A stretch of 64,000 nucleotides of DNA from Saccharopolyspora indica (lineage in GTDB: Bacteria > Actinomycetota > Actinomycetes > Mycobacteriales > Pseudonocardiaceae), in the NCBI RefSeq assembly GCF_027853965.1, contig NZ_JAQGLB010000020.1, positions 62,001-126,000 on the forward strand. Reading direction: 5' to 3'. Made by a program: the position numbers and the translations under genes. Below are positions 17,480 through 26,297 of this stretch, piece by piece. The notes below the pieces were generated by a model, which saw only the letters and a list, made by a program, of their open reading frames with translations, did no database searches and had not been told where the DNA came from. Within the stretch, counting starts at the first letter, position 1; every line of letters begins with the position of its first letter.

Positions 17480-18153
17480 CAGCCGCGCTCGCGCCACTCG
17501 GCGAGGTGGGGGCGCTGCTCGCCGAGCGTCGAGTCGTCGCCGTGGCCGGGGTAGAACCAGGTGTCGTCCGGGAGCTCGGCGAACAGGCGGTTCTCCACGT
17601 CGTCGATCAGCGACCGGAAGTTCTCCGGCGAGCTGGTCTTGCCCACCCCGCCCGGGAACAGCGAGTCGCCGGTGAACAGGTGCGGGTGGCCCTCCGGGTC
17701 GCGGTAGAGCAGCGCGATCGAGCCCGGCGTGTGGCCGCGCAGGTGGATCACCGACAGCTCCGAGTCGCCCACCGCGATGGTGTCGCCGTGCTCGACCAGG
17801 CGGTCCGGCGGCACCGGCAGCGGCTCGGCGTCGGCCGGGTGCGCCAGCGTGAAGCACCCGGTCTGGCCCGCCACCGAGCCCAGCGCCTGCCAGTGGTCGG
17901 CGTGCTGGTGGGTGGTGACGATGGTGCGCAGCCGGGGGCGCTGGGCGTCGTGGCCGAGCAGGTCGGCCAGCTTCTCGGACTCGTTGGCGGCGTCGATCAG
18001 CAGCGCGTCGCCGGTGTTGCGGCACACCAGCAGGTACGCGTTGTTGTCCATCGGGCCGACCGAGATCTTCGTGATGGTCAGCGCGGCCAGCTCCCGGCGA
18101 GCCGGGTTCCCACCGGGCTCGACGTGTCCCGTGTACTCAGCTTCGATCTCCAC
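17476..18153 (-). CDS. Metallo-beta-lactamase-fold hydrolase, glyoxalase II-like
   Basis: 225 residues. The zinc motif THQHADHW and the following LAHPADAE, LRGHTPGS, LFTGDSLFPGGVGK and WFYPGHGDD segments place it in the glyoxalase II/MBL-fold group. It is predicted to be a cytoplasmic thioester or related hydrolase. GTG 18153 opens the protein at VEIEAEYTG; the ribosome site is weak. It overlaps the SnoaL-like gene by 4 bp. In mycothiol users such enzymes may act on mycothiol conjugates, which is only a possibility here. Confidence 0.82.
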   Translation of the reverse strand: MEIEAEYTGHVEPGGNPARRELAALTITKISVGPMDNNAYLLVCRNTGDALLIDAANESEKLADLLGHDAQRPRLRTIVTTHQHADHWQALGSVAGQTGCFTLAHPADAEPLPVPPDRLVEHGDTIAVGDSELSVIHLRGHTPGSIALLYRDPEGHPHLFTGDSLFPGGVGKTSSPENFRSLIDDVENRLFAELPDDTWFYPGHGDDSTLGEQRPHLAEWRERGW

Positions 18154-18212
18154 ACCGCCGAGCTTAGAGACCGCTGCCCGGCCACCTCGCGCGGCGGTGC
18201 GGTGCGAGCCGG

Positions 18213-18710
18213 TCAGGGCGCGGTGTTCTTGGCCGGGACGACCAGGCCGTAGATCACCAGCACGGACAGCGCGATCACCAGCAGCGACCACAGCGGGAAC
18301 GCGGCCAGGAACGCCAGGTGCCCGATCGCGCACAGCGCGGCCAGCACGACACCGGTGGTGCGGGCCCACGCCTGCTCGTACATGCACCCCACGCCGGTGG
18401 CCACCTGCAGGACGCCGAGCACCAGCAAGATCGTGCCCCACGCGACGAAGTTGAAGACCAGCAGCTGGCTCTCGCCGACGATGAAGTAGTCGGTGCGGAA
18501 CAGCGAGGTCAGTCCCTCGATGATGTTGAAGATCCCGACCAGCAGGATCAGCGAACCGGCGAAGGCCAGCCACCCGGACATCGCGGTGGCCTCCGGTGCG
18601 GACGTCATCGCCCACTGCTTCTGCTGCTCCGGAGCCTGCGCCTGCTCCTCGGCCTGCTTCGCCTCGGCCTCCTGCCTGCCGGAACCGGGCTCGGTCTGCG
18701 GACTGGACAT
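18213..18710 (-). CDS. DUF7144-type four-helix membrane protein
   Basis: 165 residues. A polar, Gln/Glu-rich N terminus (residues 5-40, AEAKQAEEQAQAPEQQKQ) precedes four membrane helices beginning MSGWLAFAGSLILLVGIFNI. The motif GIFNIIEGL and later VLGVLQVATGVGCMYE match a widespread actinobacterial membrane family (DUF7144) without known function. It is flanked by the MBL-fold gene and the antiporter, all on the minus strand but with separate intergenic gaps. Confidence 0.75.
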   Translation of the reverse strand: MSSPQTEPGSGRQEAEAKQAEEQAQAPEQQKQWAMTSAPEATAMSGWLAFAGSLILLVGIFNIIEGLTSLFRTDYFIVGESQLLVFNFVAWGTILLVLGVLQVATGVGCMYEQAWARTTGVVLAALCAIGHLAFLAAFPLWSLLVIALSVLVIYGLVVPAKNTAP

Positions 18711-18788
18711 CGTGAGCGCCCCCCTCTGCGAACTCGATGACTTCCGCTGCCAATGTCGCGCGATCGGGCGAACGGCGCAGCACGGAGC

Positions 18789-19994
18789 TCAGCGGAGCTC
18801 GGGATCCGCGGGGTGGGGGCCGGGCTGCTCGTCGCGGACCAGCCGCAGCGCGATCAGCGGGAAGACCAGCACGCTGATCATGCCCGCCCCGACCATGGCC
18901 GAAGCCGTGCTCGTGGGCAGCAGACCGGCGTCGGTGCCGATGGTGGTGATCACCACGACCAGCGGCAGCGCCGCCGAGGCCAGCAGCGCCAGCGTCCAGC
19001 GCGGCCGGACCGGCAGGTCGCGGTGGTGCAGGGCCAGCACCGGCAGCCCGCGGATCACCAGGAACAGCACCAGGAACACCGGCAGCAGGGCGATCGCGCT
19101 CGGCGTGGCCAGCAGCGCGTCCAGGTCGTAGCGCATGCCGCTGACCACGAAGAAGAACGGGATGAGGAACCCGAAGCCGATCGCCTCGATCTTGCTCTCC
19201 ACCACCGCGCCCTCCTCGGGATCGCCCGCGTCGAGGAACAGGCGCACCACCAGCCCCGCCACGAACGCGCCGAGCAGCAGGTCCAGGCCCAGGGTCCCGG
19301 CGAGCCACAGCATGAACACCACGACGACCATGCACAGCCGCACCGCGAACTGGGCGCTGGTGCCCAGCGTGGTGCGCACCAGCCTGCTGATCCGCCCCGA
19401 CCGGCGGTTCGCCGCCACCCACAGCAGGCGGGCCGCCACCACGCCGAAGGCCAGCAGGAACAGCACGGTGCGCGCCGGGCTCTGGTCGTTGAACAGCAGC
19501 GCCACCGCGATGATCGGCCCGAACTCGCCCGCCGCGCCCACGGCCAGCACCCGGGCGCCCAGGGGAGTGGGCAGCAGCCCGGCGTCGCGGACCATCGGCA
19601 GCGTGGTCCCGAGCGCGGTGGTGGTCAGCGCCAGGCCGATGATCAGCGAGGCGAACGCCCACCCGTGCACCAGCGCGCCGAAGCCCAGGCCCAGCACCAG
19701 CGAGATCAGCCAGCCCACCGAGGCCAGCCGGATCGGCTTGCCGCGCACCTCGTCGATCTTGAGCTCGTAGCCGGCCAGGAACATCAGCATCGCCAGGCCG
19801 AAGTCGGCGACGAAGCCCATCACGTCGTCCACGCCCGCCCAGCCGAGCACCTGCGGGCCGATGAGGATGCCGAGCAGGATCTCCAGCACCACCGAGGGGA
19901 TCGCGATCCACCGCTTGACGTGGTCGGTGATCAGCGGCGCGACCGCGGTGGCGGCCACGATGACGGCGAAGCTCACCAGCGTCGTCTGCGGCAT
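18789..19994 (-). CDS. CPA2-type cation/proton antiporter
   Basis: 401 residues with about 12 membrane segments. It has the NhaP/KefB-like layout: IPSVVLEILLGILIGP, then FGLAMLMFLAGYELKIDEV, then a GLALTTTALGTTLP segment. No cytoplasmic TrkA-N domain is attached, which distinguishes it from full KefB/C proteins. It probably exchanges Na+ or K+ for protons across the cytoplasmic membrane; the ion is not readable. The start is ATG 19994. Confidence 0.85.
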   Translation of the reverse strand: MPQTTLVSFAVIVAATAVAPLITDHVKRWIAIPSVVLEILLGILIGPQVLGWAGVDDVMGFVADFGLAMLMFLAGYELKIDEVRGKPIRLASVGWLISLVLGLGFGALVHGWAFASLIIGLALTTTALGTTLPMVRDAGLLPTPLGARVLAVGAAGEFGPIIAVALLFNDQSPARTVLFLLAFGVVAARLLWVAANRRSGRISRLVRTTLGTSAQFAVRLCMVVVVFMLWLAGTLGLDLLLGAFVAGLVVRLFLDAGDPEEGAVVESKIEAIGFGFLIPFFFVVSGMRYDLDALLATPSAIALLPVFLVLFLVIRGLPVLALHHRDLPVRPRWTLALLASAALPLVVVITTIGTDAGLLPTSTASAMVGAGMISVLVFPLIALRLVRDEQPGPHPADPELR

Positions 19995-20113
19995 CGGTCC
20001 TCCACCGGGTCGGCCACCGAGGTCGCCGGGGAACCTAAGCCGCCCTTCGCCCGACCGCTGATCAACGTCACCCGGACGGGTGTCCCACGATCGCCAGCCG
20101 ACTGAGGGGCTGC

Positions 20114-20135
20114 GTCAATTTCGTACGAAATTGAC
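20114..20135. repeat. 22-bp palindrome, copy 1 of 3
   Basis: The arms GTCAATTTCG and CGAAATTGAC meet around TA, giving a perfect 22-bp palindrome. The same arms occur twice more at 38.5 kb. It lies 13 bases past the stop of the mycothiol-dependent enzyme gene, so it may act as a 3' hairpin, and is much more AT-rich than its surroundings. Confidence 0.75.
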
Positions 20136-20148
20136 ACCCTGCGGGAGG

Positions 20149-20898
20149 TCAGAGCCAGTCGGGGAGGTCCGGGGCCTCGCCGTGGAGGTCGGAGGCGTCG
20201 GTGCGGCCGAGGAGCCAGCCGAGCATCGGGCCGGGTTCGCCGCCGACCCGGCTCGGCGGGGCCGTGGTGCCGCGGAGCTCCCAGGTGCGGCGGTGGTCGC
20301 CGAAGTCGACCTCCACCGCCAGCGCCGGGACGTCCGGGCGGCCGCCGAACTGCTGCGCGACGTCCTCCAGCAGCTGTTCGGCGTCGCGCGGCGGGATGTC
20401 GGCGAAGTCCACGTCGTGGTCCAGGTCGACCAGGTGCACCCACACCTCCAGCAGCCGCAGCCGCAGCATGTGGTGGGCGGGCATCGGATCGCCGACGGCA
20501 TCGGCGATCTCGGCGGTCCACGCGCTCTCCGGCAGCTCCCGCGCGGCGTGCGCGAAGCGGTCGCAGGAGGCGGTCAGGTCCTCGTACAGGAGGCGGTGGC
20601 TGTGCTGGGCGCCTTCGGCGATGGCCTCGTCCCGGTCGTCGCCGCTGGCGTACATCGCGTGCTCGATCCCGGTGCGCGCCCAGATCAGCAGGTTGCTGAA
20701 CCCGTCGGCGTTGCGCGCCAGGTGGGCGATCACGTGCGCGCGGCTCCAGCCGGGCAGCAGGCTGGGCTGTCGCACCGACACCTCGTCCAGGCTGCCCACG
20801 GTGCGCAGCAGCCGTTCGGTGGCGCGGTCCACCGCGGCCAGCTGATCGGTGACTTCGCGCGCGAGCTGCGCGCCGGTGCCGAGGACGGTGTCAGCCAT
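20149..20898 (-). CDS. Mycothiol-dependent maleylpyruvate isomerase-like (DinB-fold) protein
   Basis: 249 residues. The N-terminal part has the MDMPI_N/DinB pattern LLPGWSRAHVIAHLARNADGF and the second metal-site region MLRLRLLEVWVHLVDLDHD, which together supply the three histidines of the zinc site. The C-terminal part, LPGWSR-independent and ending PDLPDWL, matches the MDMPI C-terminal domain. Members use mycothiol as cofactor, first described for maleylpyruvate isomerase; most homologues have unknown substrates. ATG 20898 is preceded by GAGGTGG. It is divergent from uvrA. Confidence 0.82.
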   Translation of the reverse strand: MADTVLGTGAQLAREVTDQLAAVDRATERLLRTVGSLDEVSVRQPSLLPGWSRAHVIAHLARNADGFSNLLIWARTGIEHAMYASGDDRDEAIAEGAQHSHRLLYEDLTASCDRFAHAARELPESAWTAEIADAVGDPMPAHHMLRLRLLEVWVHLVDLDHDVDFADIPPRDAEQLLEDVAQQFGGRPDVPALAVEVDFGDHRRTWELRGTTAPPSRVGGEPGPMLGWLLGRTDASDLHGEAPDLPDWL

Positions 20899-21222
20899 GG
20901 GTTCCACCTCGCGGAGGGGAGGGGTGCGCGGAGCGCGATGGGAGATATCGAGCCTAATTGCGCAGGCCACAGGGGCAACAGTGCCCAATCCGGGGGAATT
21001 TGCGTATCGTCGGGAGTGTCGTCGGCCAACCGCTTCGGATGTCACACGATCGGGTGCAGATCGGGGGTTGCGCCGGATGTGGGGCGCAGGCGATCCGGGA
21101 CTGTCGGTGGCCCCGAATAGCATGGGCGACGCGACGTCGCGACCTGTCGAAGACCGGGTTCTCGCGCCCGGCGCGCAGCGGCGCGCGTCGACCTCAACGC
21201 AAGTACTTCCGAAGGGATCACT
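20899..21222. other. Divergent intergenic region between MDMPI-like gene and uvrA
   Basis: 324 bp without a coding frame that I can support. The distal half must hold the promoter for the minus-strand enzyme gene. The half near uvrA holds a DNA-damage type promoter (separate entry) and an approximately 90-base leader ending in GAAGGGATCACT before the GTG start. Confidence 0.7.
21101..21123 (+). promoter_or_regulatory. RecA-independent DNA-damage promoter of uvrA (RecA-NDp/PafBC type)
   Basis: TGTCGGTG at 21102-21109, exactly 8 bases, then TAGCAT at 21118-21123. This matches the mycobacterial RecA-NDp consensus tTGTCRGTG-N8-TAnnnT in all conserved positions except the first T (here C). That promoter type is activated by PafBC after DNA damage, independently of LexA/RecA. 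The predicted transcription start is near 21130, leaving about a 90-base leader to the uvrA GTG. Confidence 0.75.
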
Positions 21223-24084
21223 GTGGCTGACCGCCTCGTCGTCCGCGGCGCCCGTGAGCACAACCTGCGCGGGATCGACCTCGATCTGCCCCGGGACAGC
21301 CTGATCGTGTTCACCGGCCTGTCCGGCTCCGGCAAGTCGAGCCTGGCGTTCGACACCATCTTCGCCGAGGGGCAGCGCCGCTACGTCGAGTCGCTGTCCG
21401 CCTACGCCCGGCAGTTCCTCGGCCAGATGGACAAGCCCGACGTGGACTTCATCGAGGGCCTGTCCCCGGCGGTGTCGATCGACCAGAAGTCCACCAGCCG
21501 CAACCCGCGGTCCACGGTGGGCACCATCACCGAGGTCTACGACTACCTGCGCCTGCTGTACGCGCGGGCGGGCAAACCGCACTGCCCGACCTGCGGGGAG
21601 GCGATCAGCAAGCAGACCCCGCAGCAGATCGTCGACCAGGTGCTGGAGATGCCCGACCGGGCCAAGTTCCAGGTGCTGGCGCCGGTGGTGCGCGGCCGCA
21701 AGGGCGAGTACGTCGACCTGTTCGAGCAGCTGCAGTCGCAGGGCTACGCCCGCGCCCGCATCGACGGCGTGGTGCACTCGCTGGACGCGCCGCCGAAGCT
21801 GAAGAAGCAGGAGAAGCACGACATCGCGGTGGTCGTGGACCGGCTCACCGTCAAGGCCGGCGCCAAGCAGCGGCTGACCGACTCGGTGGAGACCGCGCTG
21901 CGGCTGGCCGACGGGCTGGTGCTCATCGAGTTCATCGACCTCGACGAGGACGACCCGGGCCGGGAGCGCAAGTTCTCCGAGAACCTGGCCTGCCCGAACG
22001 GCCACCCGCTGGGCGTGGACGAGCTGGAGCCGCGCTCCTTCTCCTTCAACTCGCCCTACGGCGCGTGCCCGGAGTGCGCGGGGCTGGGCATCCGCAAGGA
22101 GGTCGACCCCGAGCTGGTGGTGCCCGACGAGGAGCTGTCGCTGGCCGACGGCGCGATCGCCCCGTGGGCCGGCGGGCACACCGCGGAGTACTTCACCCGG
22201 CTGCTGACCTCGCTGTCGGAGTCCATCGGGTTCCGGATGGACGCCCCGTGGCGGCAGCTGTCCACCAAGGTCAAGAAGGCGGTGCTGCACGGCAGCAACG
22301 ACCAGGTGCACGTCCGCTACAAGAACCGCTACGGGCGCACCCGCTCCTACTACGCCAACTACGAGGGCGTCATCCCGTTCCTGGAGCGGCGGCTGGAGCA
22401 GACCGAGTCCGACTTCGCCCGCGAGAAGTACGAGGGCTACATGCGGGACGTGCCGTGCCCGGCCTGCGACGGCACCCGCCTCAAGCCCGAGATCCTGGCC
22501 GTGACCATGGCGGGCGCGGACGCCGGCGAGCTGTCCATCGCCGAGGTCAGCGCGCTGAGCGTGCAGGAGTGCTCGGACTTCCTCAACGGCCTGGTGCTCG
22601 GGCCGCGCGAGCAGATGATCGCCGGTGCGGTGCTCAAGGAGGTGCAGGCGCGGCTGGGCTTCCTGCTCGACGTGGGCCTGGACTACCTGTCGCTGGACCG
22701 CGCGGCGGGGACCCTCTCCGGTGGTGAGGCGCAGCGCATCCGGCTGGCCACCCAGATCGGCTCGGGCCTGGTCGGCGTGCTCTACGTGCTCGACGAGCCG
22801 TCGATCGGCCTGCACCAGCGCGACAACCACCGGCTGCTGGAGACGCTGAGCCGGCTGCGCGACCTGGGCAACACGCTGATCGTCGTGGAGCACGACGAGG
22901 ACACCGTGCGCAGCGCGGACTGGGTGGTCGACATCGGCCCCGGCGCGGGCGAGCACGGCGGTCAGGTGGTGCACAGCGGCACCTACAAGAAGCTGCTGGA
23001 GAACAAGAAGTCGCTGACCGGCGCCTACCTGTCCCGGCGCAAGCAGATCCCGGTGCCGGAGCTGCGCCGCGTCCCCGACCGCAAGCGCCAGCTGACCGTG
23101 GTCGGCGCGCGCGAGCACAACCTGCGCAAGATCGACGTGTCGTTCCCGCTGGGCTGCCTGACCGCGGTCACCGGCGTGTCCGGTTCGGGCAAGTCCACGC
23201 TGGTCAACGACATCCTCGCGTCGGTGCTGGCGAACAAGCTCAACGGCGCCCGCCAGGTGCCGGGGCGGCACACCCGGGTCAAGGGCCTGGAGCACGTGGA
23301 CAAGCTGGTGCAGGTCGACCAGTCGCCGATCGGCCGCACGCCGCGGTCGAACCCGGCCACCTACACCGGTGTGTTCGACCACATCCGCAAGCTGTTCGCG
23401 GCGACCACCGAGGCGAAGGTGCGCGGCTACCAGCCGGGCCGGTTCTCCTTCAACATCAAGGGCGGCCGCTGCGAGTCCTGCGCGGGCGACGGCACCTTGA
23501 AGATCGAGATGAACTTCCTGCCCGACGTCTACGTCCCGTGCGAGGTGTGCAAGGGCGCCCGGTACAACCGGGAGACCCTGGAGGTGCACTACAAGGGCAA
23601 GACGATCTCCGAGGTCCTGGACATGCCGATCGAGGAGGCGGCGACGTTCTTCGAGCCGATCACCGCCATCCACCGGCACCTCAAGACGCTGGTGGACGTC
23701 GGGCTGGGCTACGTGCGGCTGGGCCAGCCGGCGCCGACGCTGTCCGGTGGTGAGGCGCAGCGCGTGAAGCTGGCCAGCGAGCTGCAGAAGCGCTCCACCG
23801 GCAAGACGGTCTACATCCTCGACGAGCCGACCACCGGGCTGCACTTCGAGGACATCCGCAAGCTGATCGGCGTGGTCAACGGCCTGGTGGACAAGGGCAA
23901 CACGGTGATCGTGATCGAGCACAACCTGGACGTGATCAAGACCGCGGACTGGGTGCTGGACATGGGGCCGGAAGGCGGCAGCGGCGGCGGAACGCTGGTG
24001 GCCGAGGGCACCCCGGAGGACCTGGCGGCCATCGACGAAAGTCACACCGGCCGATTCCTCGCCCCGGTGCTGGCAGAGGGCTGA
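21223..24084 (+). CDS. uvrA: Excinuclease ABC subunit A
   Basis: 953 residues, normal for UvrA. It has two ABC ATPase modules. The first Walker A is GLSGSGKSS at about 32-40 with signature [16 protein letters not shown] and Walker [13 protein letters not shown]. The second has [10 protein letters not shown] with signature [16 protein letters not shown] and [13 protein letters not shown]. Zinc-binding cysteine pairs are seen in [26 protein letters not shown] and [18 protein letters not shown]. With UvrB it scans for and verifies bulky DNA lesions and loads UvrB for UvrC incision. GTG 21223 follows GAAGGGATCACT. The upstream RecA-NDp-like promoter suggests damage induction. Confidence 0.98.
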   Translation: MADRLVVRGAREHNLRGIDLDLPRDSLIVFTGLSGSGKSSLAFDTIFAEGQRRYVESLSAYARQFLGQMDKPDVDFIEGLSPAVSIDQKSTSRNPRSTVGTITEVYDYLRLLYARAGKPHCPTCGEAISKQTPQQIVDQVLEMPDRAKFQVLAPVVRGRKGEYVDLFEQLQSQGYARARIDGVVHSLDAPPKLKKQEKHDIAVVVDRLTVKAGAKQRLTDSVETALRLADGLVLIEFIDLDEDDPGRERKFSENLACPNGHPLGVDELEPRSFSFNSPYGACPECAGLGIRKEVDPELVVPDEELSLADGAIAPWAGGHTAEYFTRLLTSLSESIGFRMDAPWRQLSTKVKKAVLHGSNDQVHVRYKNRYGRTRSYYANYEGVIPFLERRLEQTESDFAREKYEGYMRDVPCPACDGTRLKPEILAVTMAGADAGELSIAEVSALSVQECSDFLNGLVLGPREQMIAGAVLKEVQARLGFLLDVGLDYLSLDRAAGTLSGGEAQRIRLATQIGSGLVGVLYVLDEPSIGLHQRDNHRLLETLSRLRDLGNTLIVVEHDEDTVRSADWVVDIGPGAGEHGGQVVHSGTYKKLLENKKSLTGAYLSRRKQIPVPELRRVPDRKRQLTVVGAREHNLRKIDVSFPLGCLTAVTGVSGSGKSTLVNDILASVLANKLNGARQVPGRHTRVKGLEHVDKLVQVDQSPIGRTPRSNPATYTGVFDHIRKLFAATTEAKVRGYQPGRFSFNIKGGRCESCAGDGTLKIEMNFLPDVYVPCEVCKGARYNRETLEVHYKGKTISEVLDMPIEEAATFFEPITAIHRHLKTLVDVGLGYVRLGQPAPTLSGGEAQRVKLASELQKRSTGKTVYILDEPTTGLHFEDIRKLIGVVNGLVDKGNTVIVIEHNLDVIKTADWVLDMGPEGGSGGGTLVAEGTPEDLAAIDESHTGRFLAPVLAEG

Positions 24085-24090
24085 TCTGCG

Positions 24091-24129
24091 AAAACGGGGC
24101 CCTGCGCCGTTCGGCGCGGGCCTCGTTTT
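24091..24129. terminator. Bidirectional rho-independent terminator after uvrA
   Basis: A hairpin runs from AAAACGGGGCC to GGCCTCGTTTT, with inner pairs TGCGCC/GGCGCG and a GTTC loop region. The A-run before and T-run after the stem make it a classic intrinsic terminator, 6 bases past the uvrA stop. Confidence 0.85.
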
Positions 24130-24278
24130 GTAACCTTTCCGCCACGGCACCGGGCTCTGCGCCCAACCATCGGCCAGACTGTGCCGACCGAAACGAGCGG
24201 TGATCTTTGACGGGCGCGTCGACCTCGACGTGCGCGGGAACGTCGATGCTCCGCACCACCCCTGCGGAAAGGTTTTAC

Positions 24279-25733
24279 GTGGAAGCGCTCAACGACGCGA
24301 TCGTCGCGCTGAACGACACGTTCTGGCTCTACCTGATCATTCCGGTGCTGGCCGTGCTGAGCCTGTACTTCACGGTCCGCTCCGGTGCGGTGCAGATCCG
24401 GATGATCCCGGAGATGGTCCGCGCGATGGTCGGCAAGGCCGAGGTGGCCGAGGACGGCAAGAAGGCGATCTCGTCGTTCCAGGCGTTCGCGATCTCCGCG
24501 GCCGCCCGGATCGGCACCGGCAACATCGCCGGCGTGGCCACCGCGATCGCGCTGGGCGGGCCCGGCGCGGTGTTCTGGATGTGGATCATGGGCCTGGTCG
24601 TCGGTGCGGCCAGCTTCGTGGAGTCCACCCTGGCCCAGCTGTACAAGGTGCGCGACAAGTCCGGCTTCCGCGGCGGTCCGGCCTACTACATGCTGCACGG
24701 CCTGCGCGCCAAGTGGATGGGCGTGCTCTTCGCGGTGGTCATCACGGTCACCTTCGGCTTCGTGTTCAACGCGGTGCAGAGCAACACCATCGTCGGCGCG
24801 ATCATGACCTCGGTGGAGGCCACCGGCGCGACCGGGATGGGCTGGCTGGAGCCGGTGCTGGGCCTGGCCCTGGTGGCGGTGACCGCCGCGGTCATCTTCG
24901 GCGGGGTGCGCCGCATCGCGCACGTCGCGCAGCTGCTGGTGCCGTTCATGGCCGGCCTGTACATGATCCTGGGCCTGATCATCGTGGTGCTCAACATCGA
25001 CGCGCTGCCCGCCGTGTTCGGCCAGATCTTCGCCAGCGCCTTCGGCTTCGAGGAGATCGCGGCAGGCGGTGTCGGCGCGGCGATCGTGCAGGGCGTGCGA
25101 CGCGGCATGTTCTCCAACGAGGCCGGTCTCGGCTCGGCCCCGAACGCCGGTGCCACCGCCTCGGTGAGCCACCCGGTCAAGCAGGGCCTGGTGCAGACCC
25201 TCGGCGTCTACGTCGACACCCTGCTGGTCTGCTCCACCACGGCGTTCATCGTGCTGCTGTCCAACCCGACCTACGGTGAGAACCGCGGCCCGACGTTGAC
25301 CCAGGAAGCGCTGCAGTTCAACCTGGGCAACTGGTCGCTGCACCTGCTGACGCTGATCATCCTGCTGGTCGCGTTCACCTCGGTGCTGGGCAACTACTTC
25401 TACGGCGAGTCCAACGTCGGCTTCCTGACCCGCAACCGCGCGGTGATGACCGGCTACCGGTGGGTCGTGCTGGTGGTGACGTTCCTGGGCGCGATCGGCT
25501 CCTCGGACCTGGTCTGGAACCTGGCCGACACCACGATGGGCATCATGGCGCTGGTGAACCTGGCGGCGATCGCCCCGCTGAGCGCGATCGCGTTCAAGCT
25601 CCTCAAGGACTACAACGAGCAGCGCAAGCAGGGCCTGGACCCGGTCTTCACCCGGGACCGCCTGCCGGAGCTGACCGGCGTGGAGTGCTGGGAGCCCAAG
25701 GCGACCGAGCCGGAGAAGGCCTCGGCGAGCTGA
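24279..25733 (+). CDS. AGCS-family sodium:alanine/glycine symporter
   Basis: 484 residues with about 11 membrane spans. The family signature is clear: AARIGTGNIAGVATAIALGG, then GPAYYMLHGL, later VRRGMFSNEAGLGSAPNAGA and NYFYGESN. AlsT/AgcS proteins import alanine or glycine with Na+. GTG 24279 is chosen because GGAAAGG (24266-24272) lies 6 bases upstream and the protein then starts VEALNDAIVALND, as in relatives; an upstream TTG/ATG would add an uncharacteristic Thr-rich extension. It is monocistronic between two terminator hairpins. Confidence 0.92.
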   Translation: MEALNDAIVALNDTFWLYLIIPVLAVLSLYFTVRSGAVQIRMIPEMVRAMVGKAEVAEDGKKAISSFQAFAISAAARIGTGNIAGVATAIALGGPGAVFWMWIMGLVVGAASFVESTLAQLYKVRDKSGFRGGPAYYMLHGLRAKWMGVLFAVVITVTFGFVFNAVQSNTIVGAIMTSVEATGATGMGWLEPVLGLALVAVTAAVIFGGVRRIAHVAQLLVPFMAGLYMILGLIIVVLNIDALPAVFGQIFASAFGFEEIAAGGVGAAIVQGVRRGMFSNEAGLGSAPNAGATASVSHPVKQGLVQTLGVYVDTLLVCSTTAFIVLLSNPTYGENRGPTLTQEALQFNLGNWSLHLLTLIILLVAFTSVLGNYFYGESNVGFLTRNRAVMTGYRWVVLVVTFLGAIGSSDLVWNLADTTMGIMALVNLAAIAPLSAIAFKLLKDYNEQRKQGLDPVFTRDRLPELTGVECWEPKATEPEKASAS

Positions 25734-25747
25734 TCTCATTCCGCACT

Positions 25748-25780
25748 GCGGGCGGGCGCTCTTCGGGAGCACCCGCCCGC
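25748..25780 (+). terminator. Hairpin terminator after the alanine symporter
   Basis: Arms GCGGGCGGGCGCTC (25748-25761) and GAGCACCCGCCCGC (25767-25780) pair over 14 bp with one G-U, around TTCGG. It begins 15 bases after the stop. A short T-rich stretch (GTCGTTTCC) follows. Confidence 0.75.
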
Positions 25781-25850
25781 GGTGTCGTTTCCGGCCCGGG
25801 ACCTCGCGGCCGTGCCCGGCTCGTTACCGGCGGCCATTAGGTTCGGATCC

Positions 25851-26294
25851 ATGGCGCAGAACGAGTTCTCGGTGTCCAGCAGCACGGTCGTGAACGCTCC
25901 GGCCGAGGTGGTGTTCGCGGTGCTGGCCGATCCCCGGAAGCATTCGGTCATCGACGGTTCCGGCACCGTGCAGGGGGAGATCAGCGGACCGGAGCGGTTG
26001 GTGCTCGGCTCGAGGTTCGGCATGCGGATGCGCAAGGGCATCGGCTACCGGATCACCAACACCGTGGTGGAGTACGAGGAGAACCGGCTGATCGCCTGGC
26101 GGCACGCGATGCCCGCCCGCTGGCGCTACGAGCTGGAGCCGGAGGGCGAGGCGACCAGGGTCACCGAGACCTTCGACTACGCGGCGATGCTGCCGAAGCT
26201 CGTCGCCCGGACCGGCCTTCCCGCGCAGAACCTCCGCTCGATCGAAGCCACCCTGCGGCGCCTCAAGTCCCACGTCGAGGAGCACCGGGACTGA
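25851..26294 (+). CDS. SRPBCC-family (polyketide cyclase-like) protein
   Basis: 147 residues. It starts MAQNEFSVSSSTVVNAPAEV, then VVFAVLADPRKHSVIDGSG, the usual opening of START/SRPBCC domains, and has the ITNTVVEYEENRLIAWRH central strands and a long C-terminal helix ending LRRLKSHVEEHRD. Such domains bind hydrophobic ligands in a deep cavity; the ligand is unknown. ATG 25851 fits the family start. Its stop is 3 bases from the convergent large membrane gene. Confidence 0.82.
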   Translation: MAQNEFSVSSSTVVNAPAEVVFAVLADPRKHSVIDGSGTVQGEISGPERLVLGSRFGMRMRKGIGYRITNTVVEYEENRLIAWRHAMPARWRYELEPEGEATRVTETFDYAAMLPKLVARTGLPAQNLRSIEATLRRLKSHVEEHRD

Positions 26295-26297
26295 CGG

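Noticed and set aside
20149-24150. A 1333-codon open frame on the minus strand
   Set aside because: Everything beyond the first-principles gene at 20149-20898 is antisense to uvrA, with composition of a third-position GC shadow; only the last 250 codons show a real domain.
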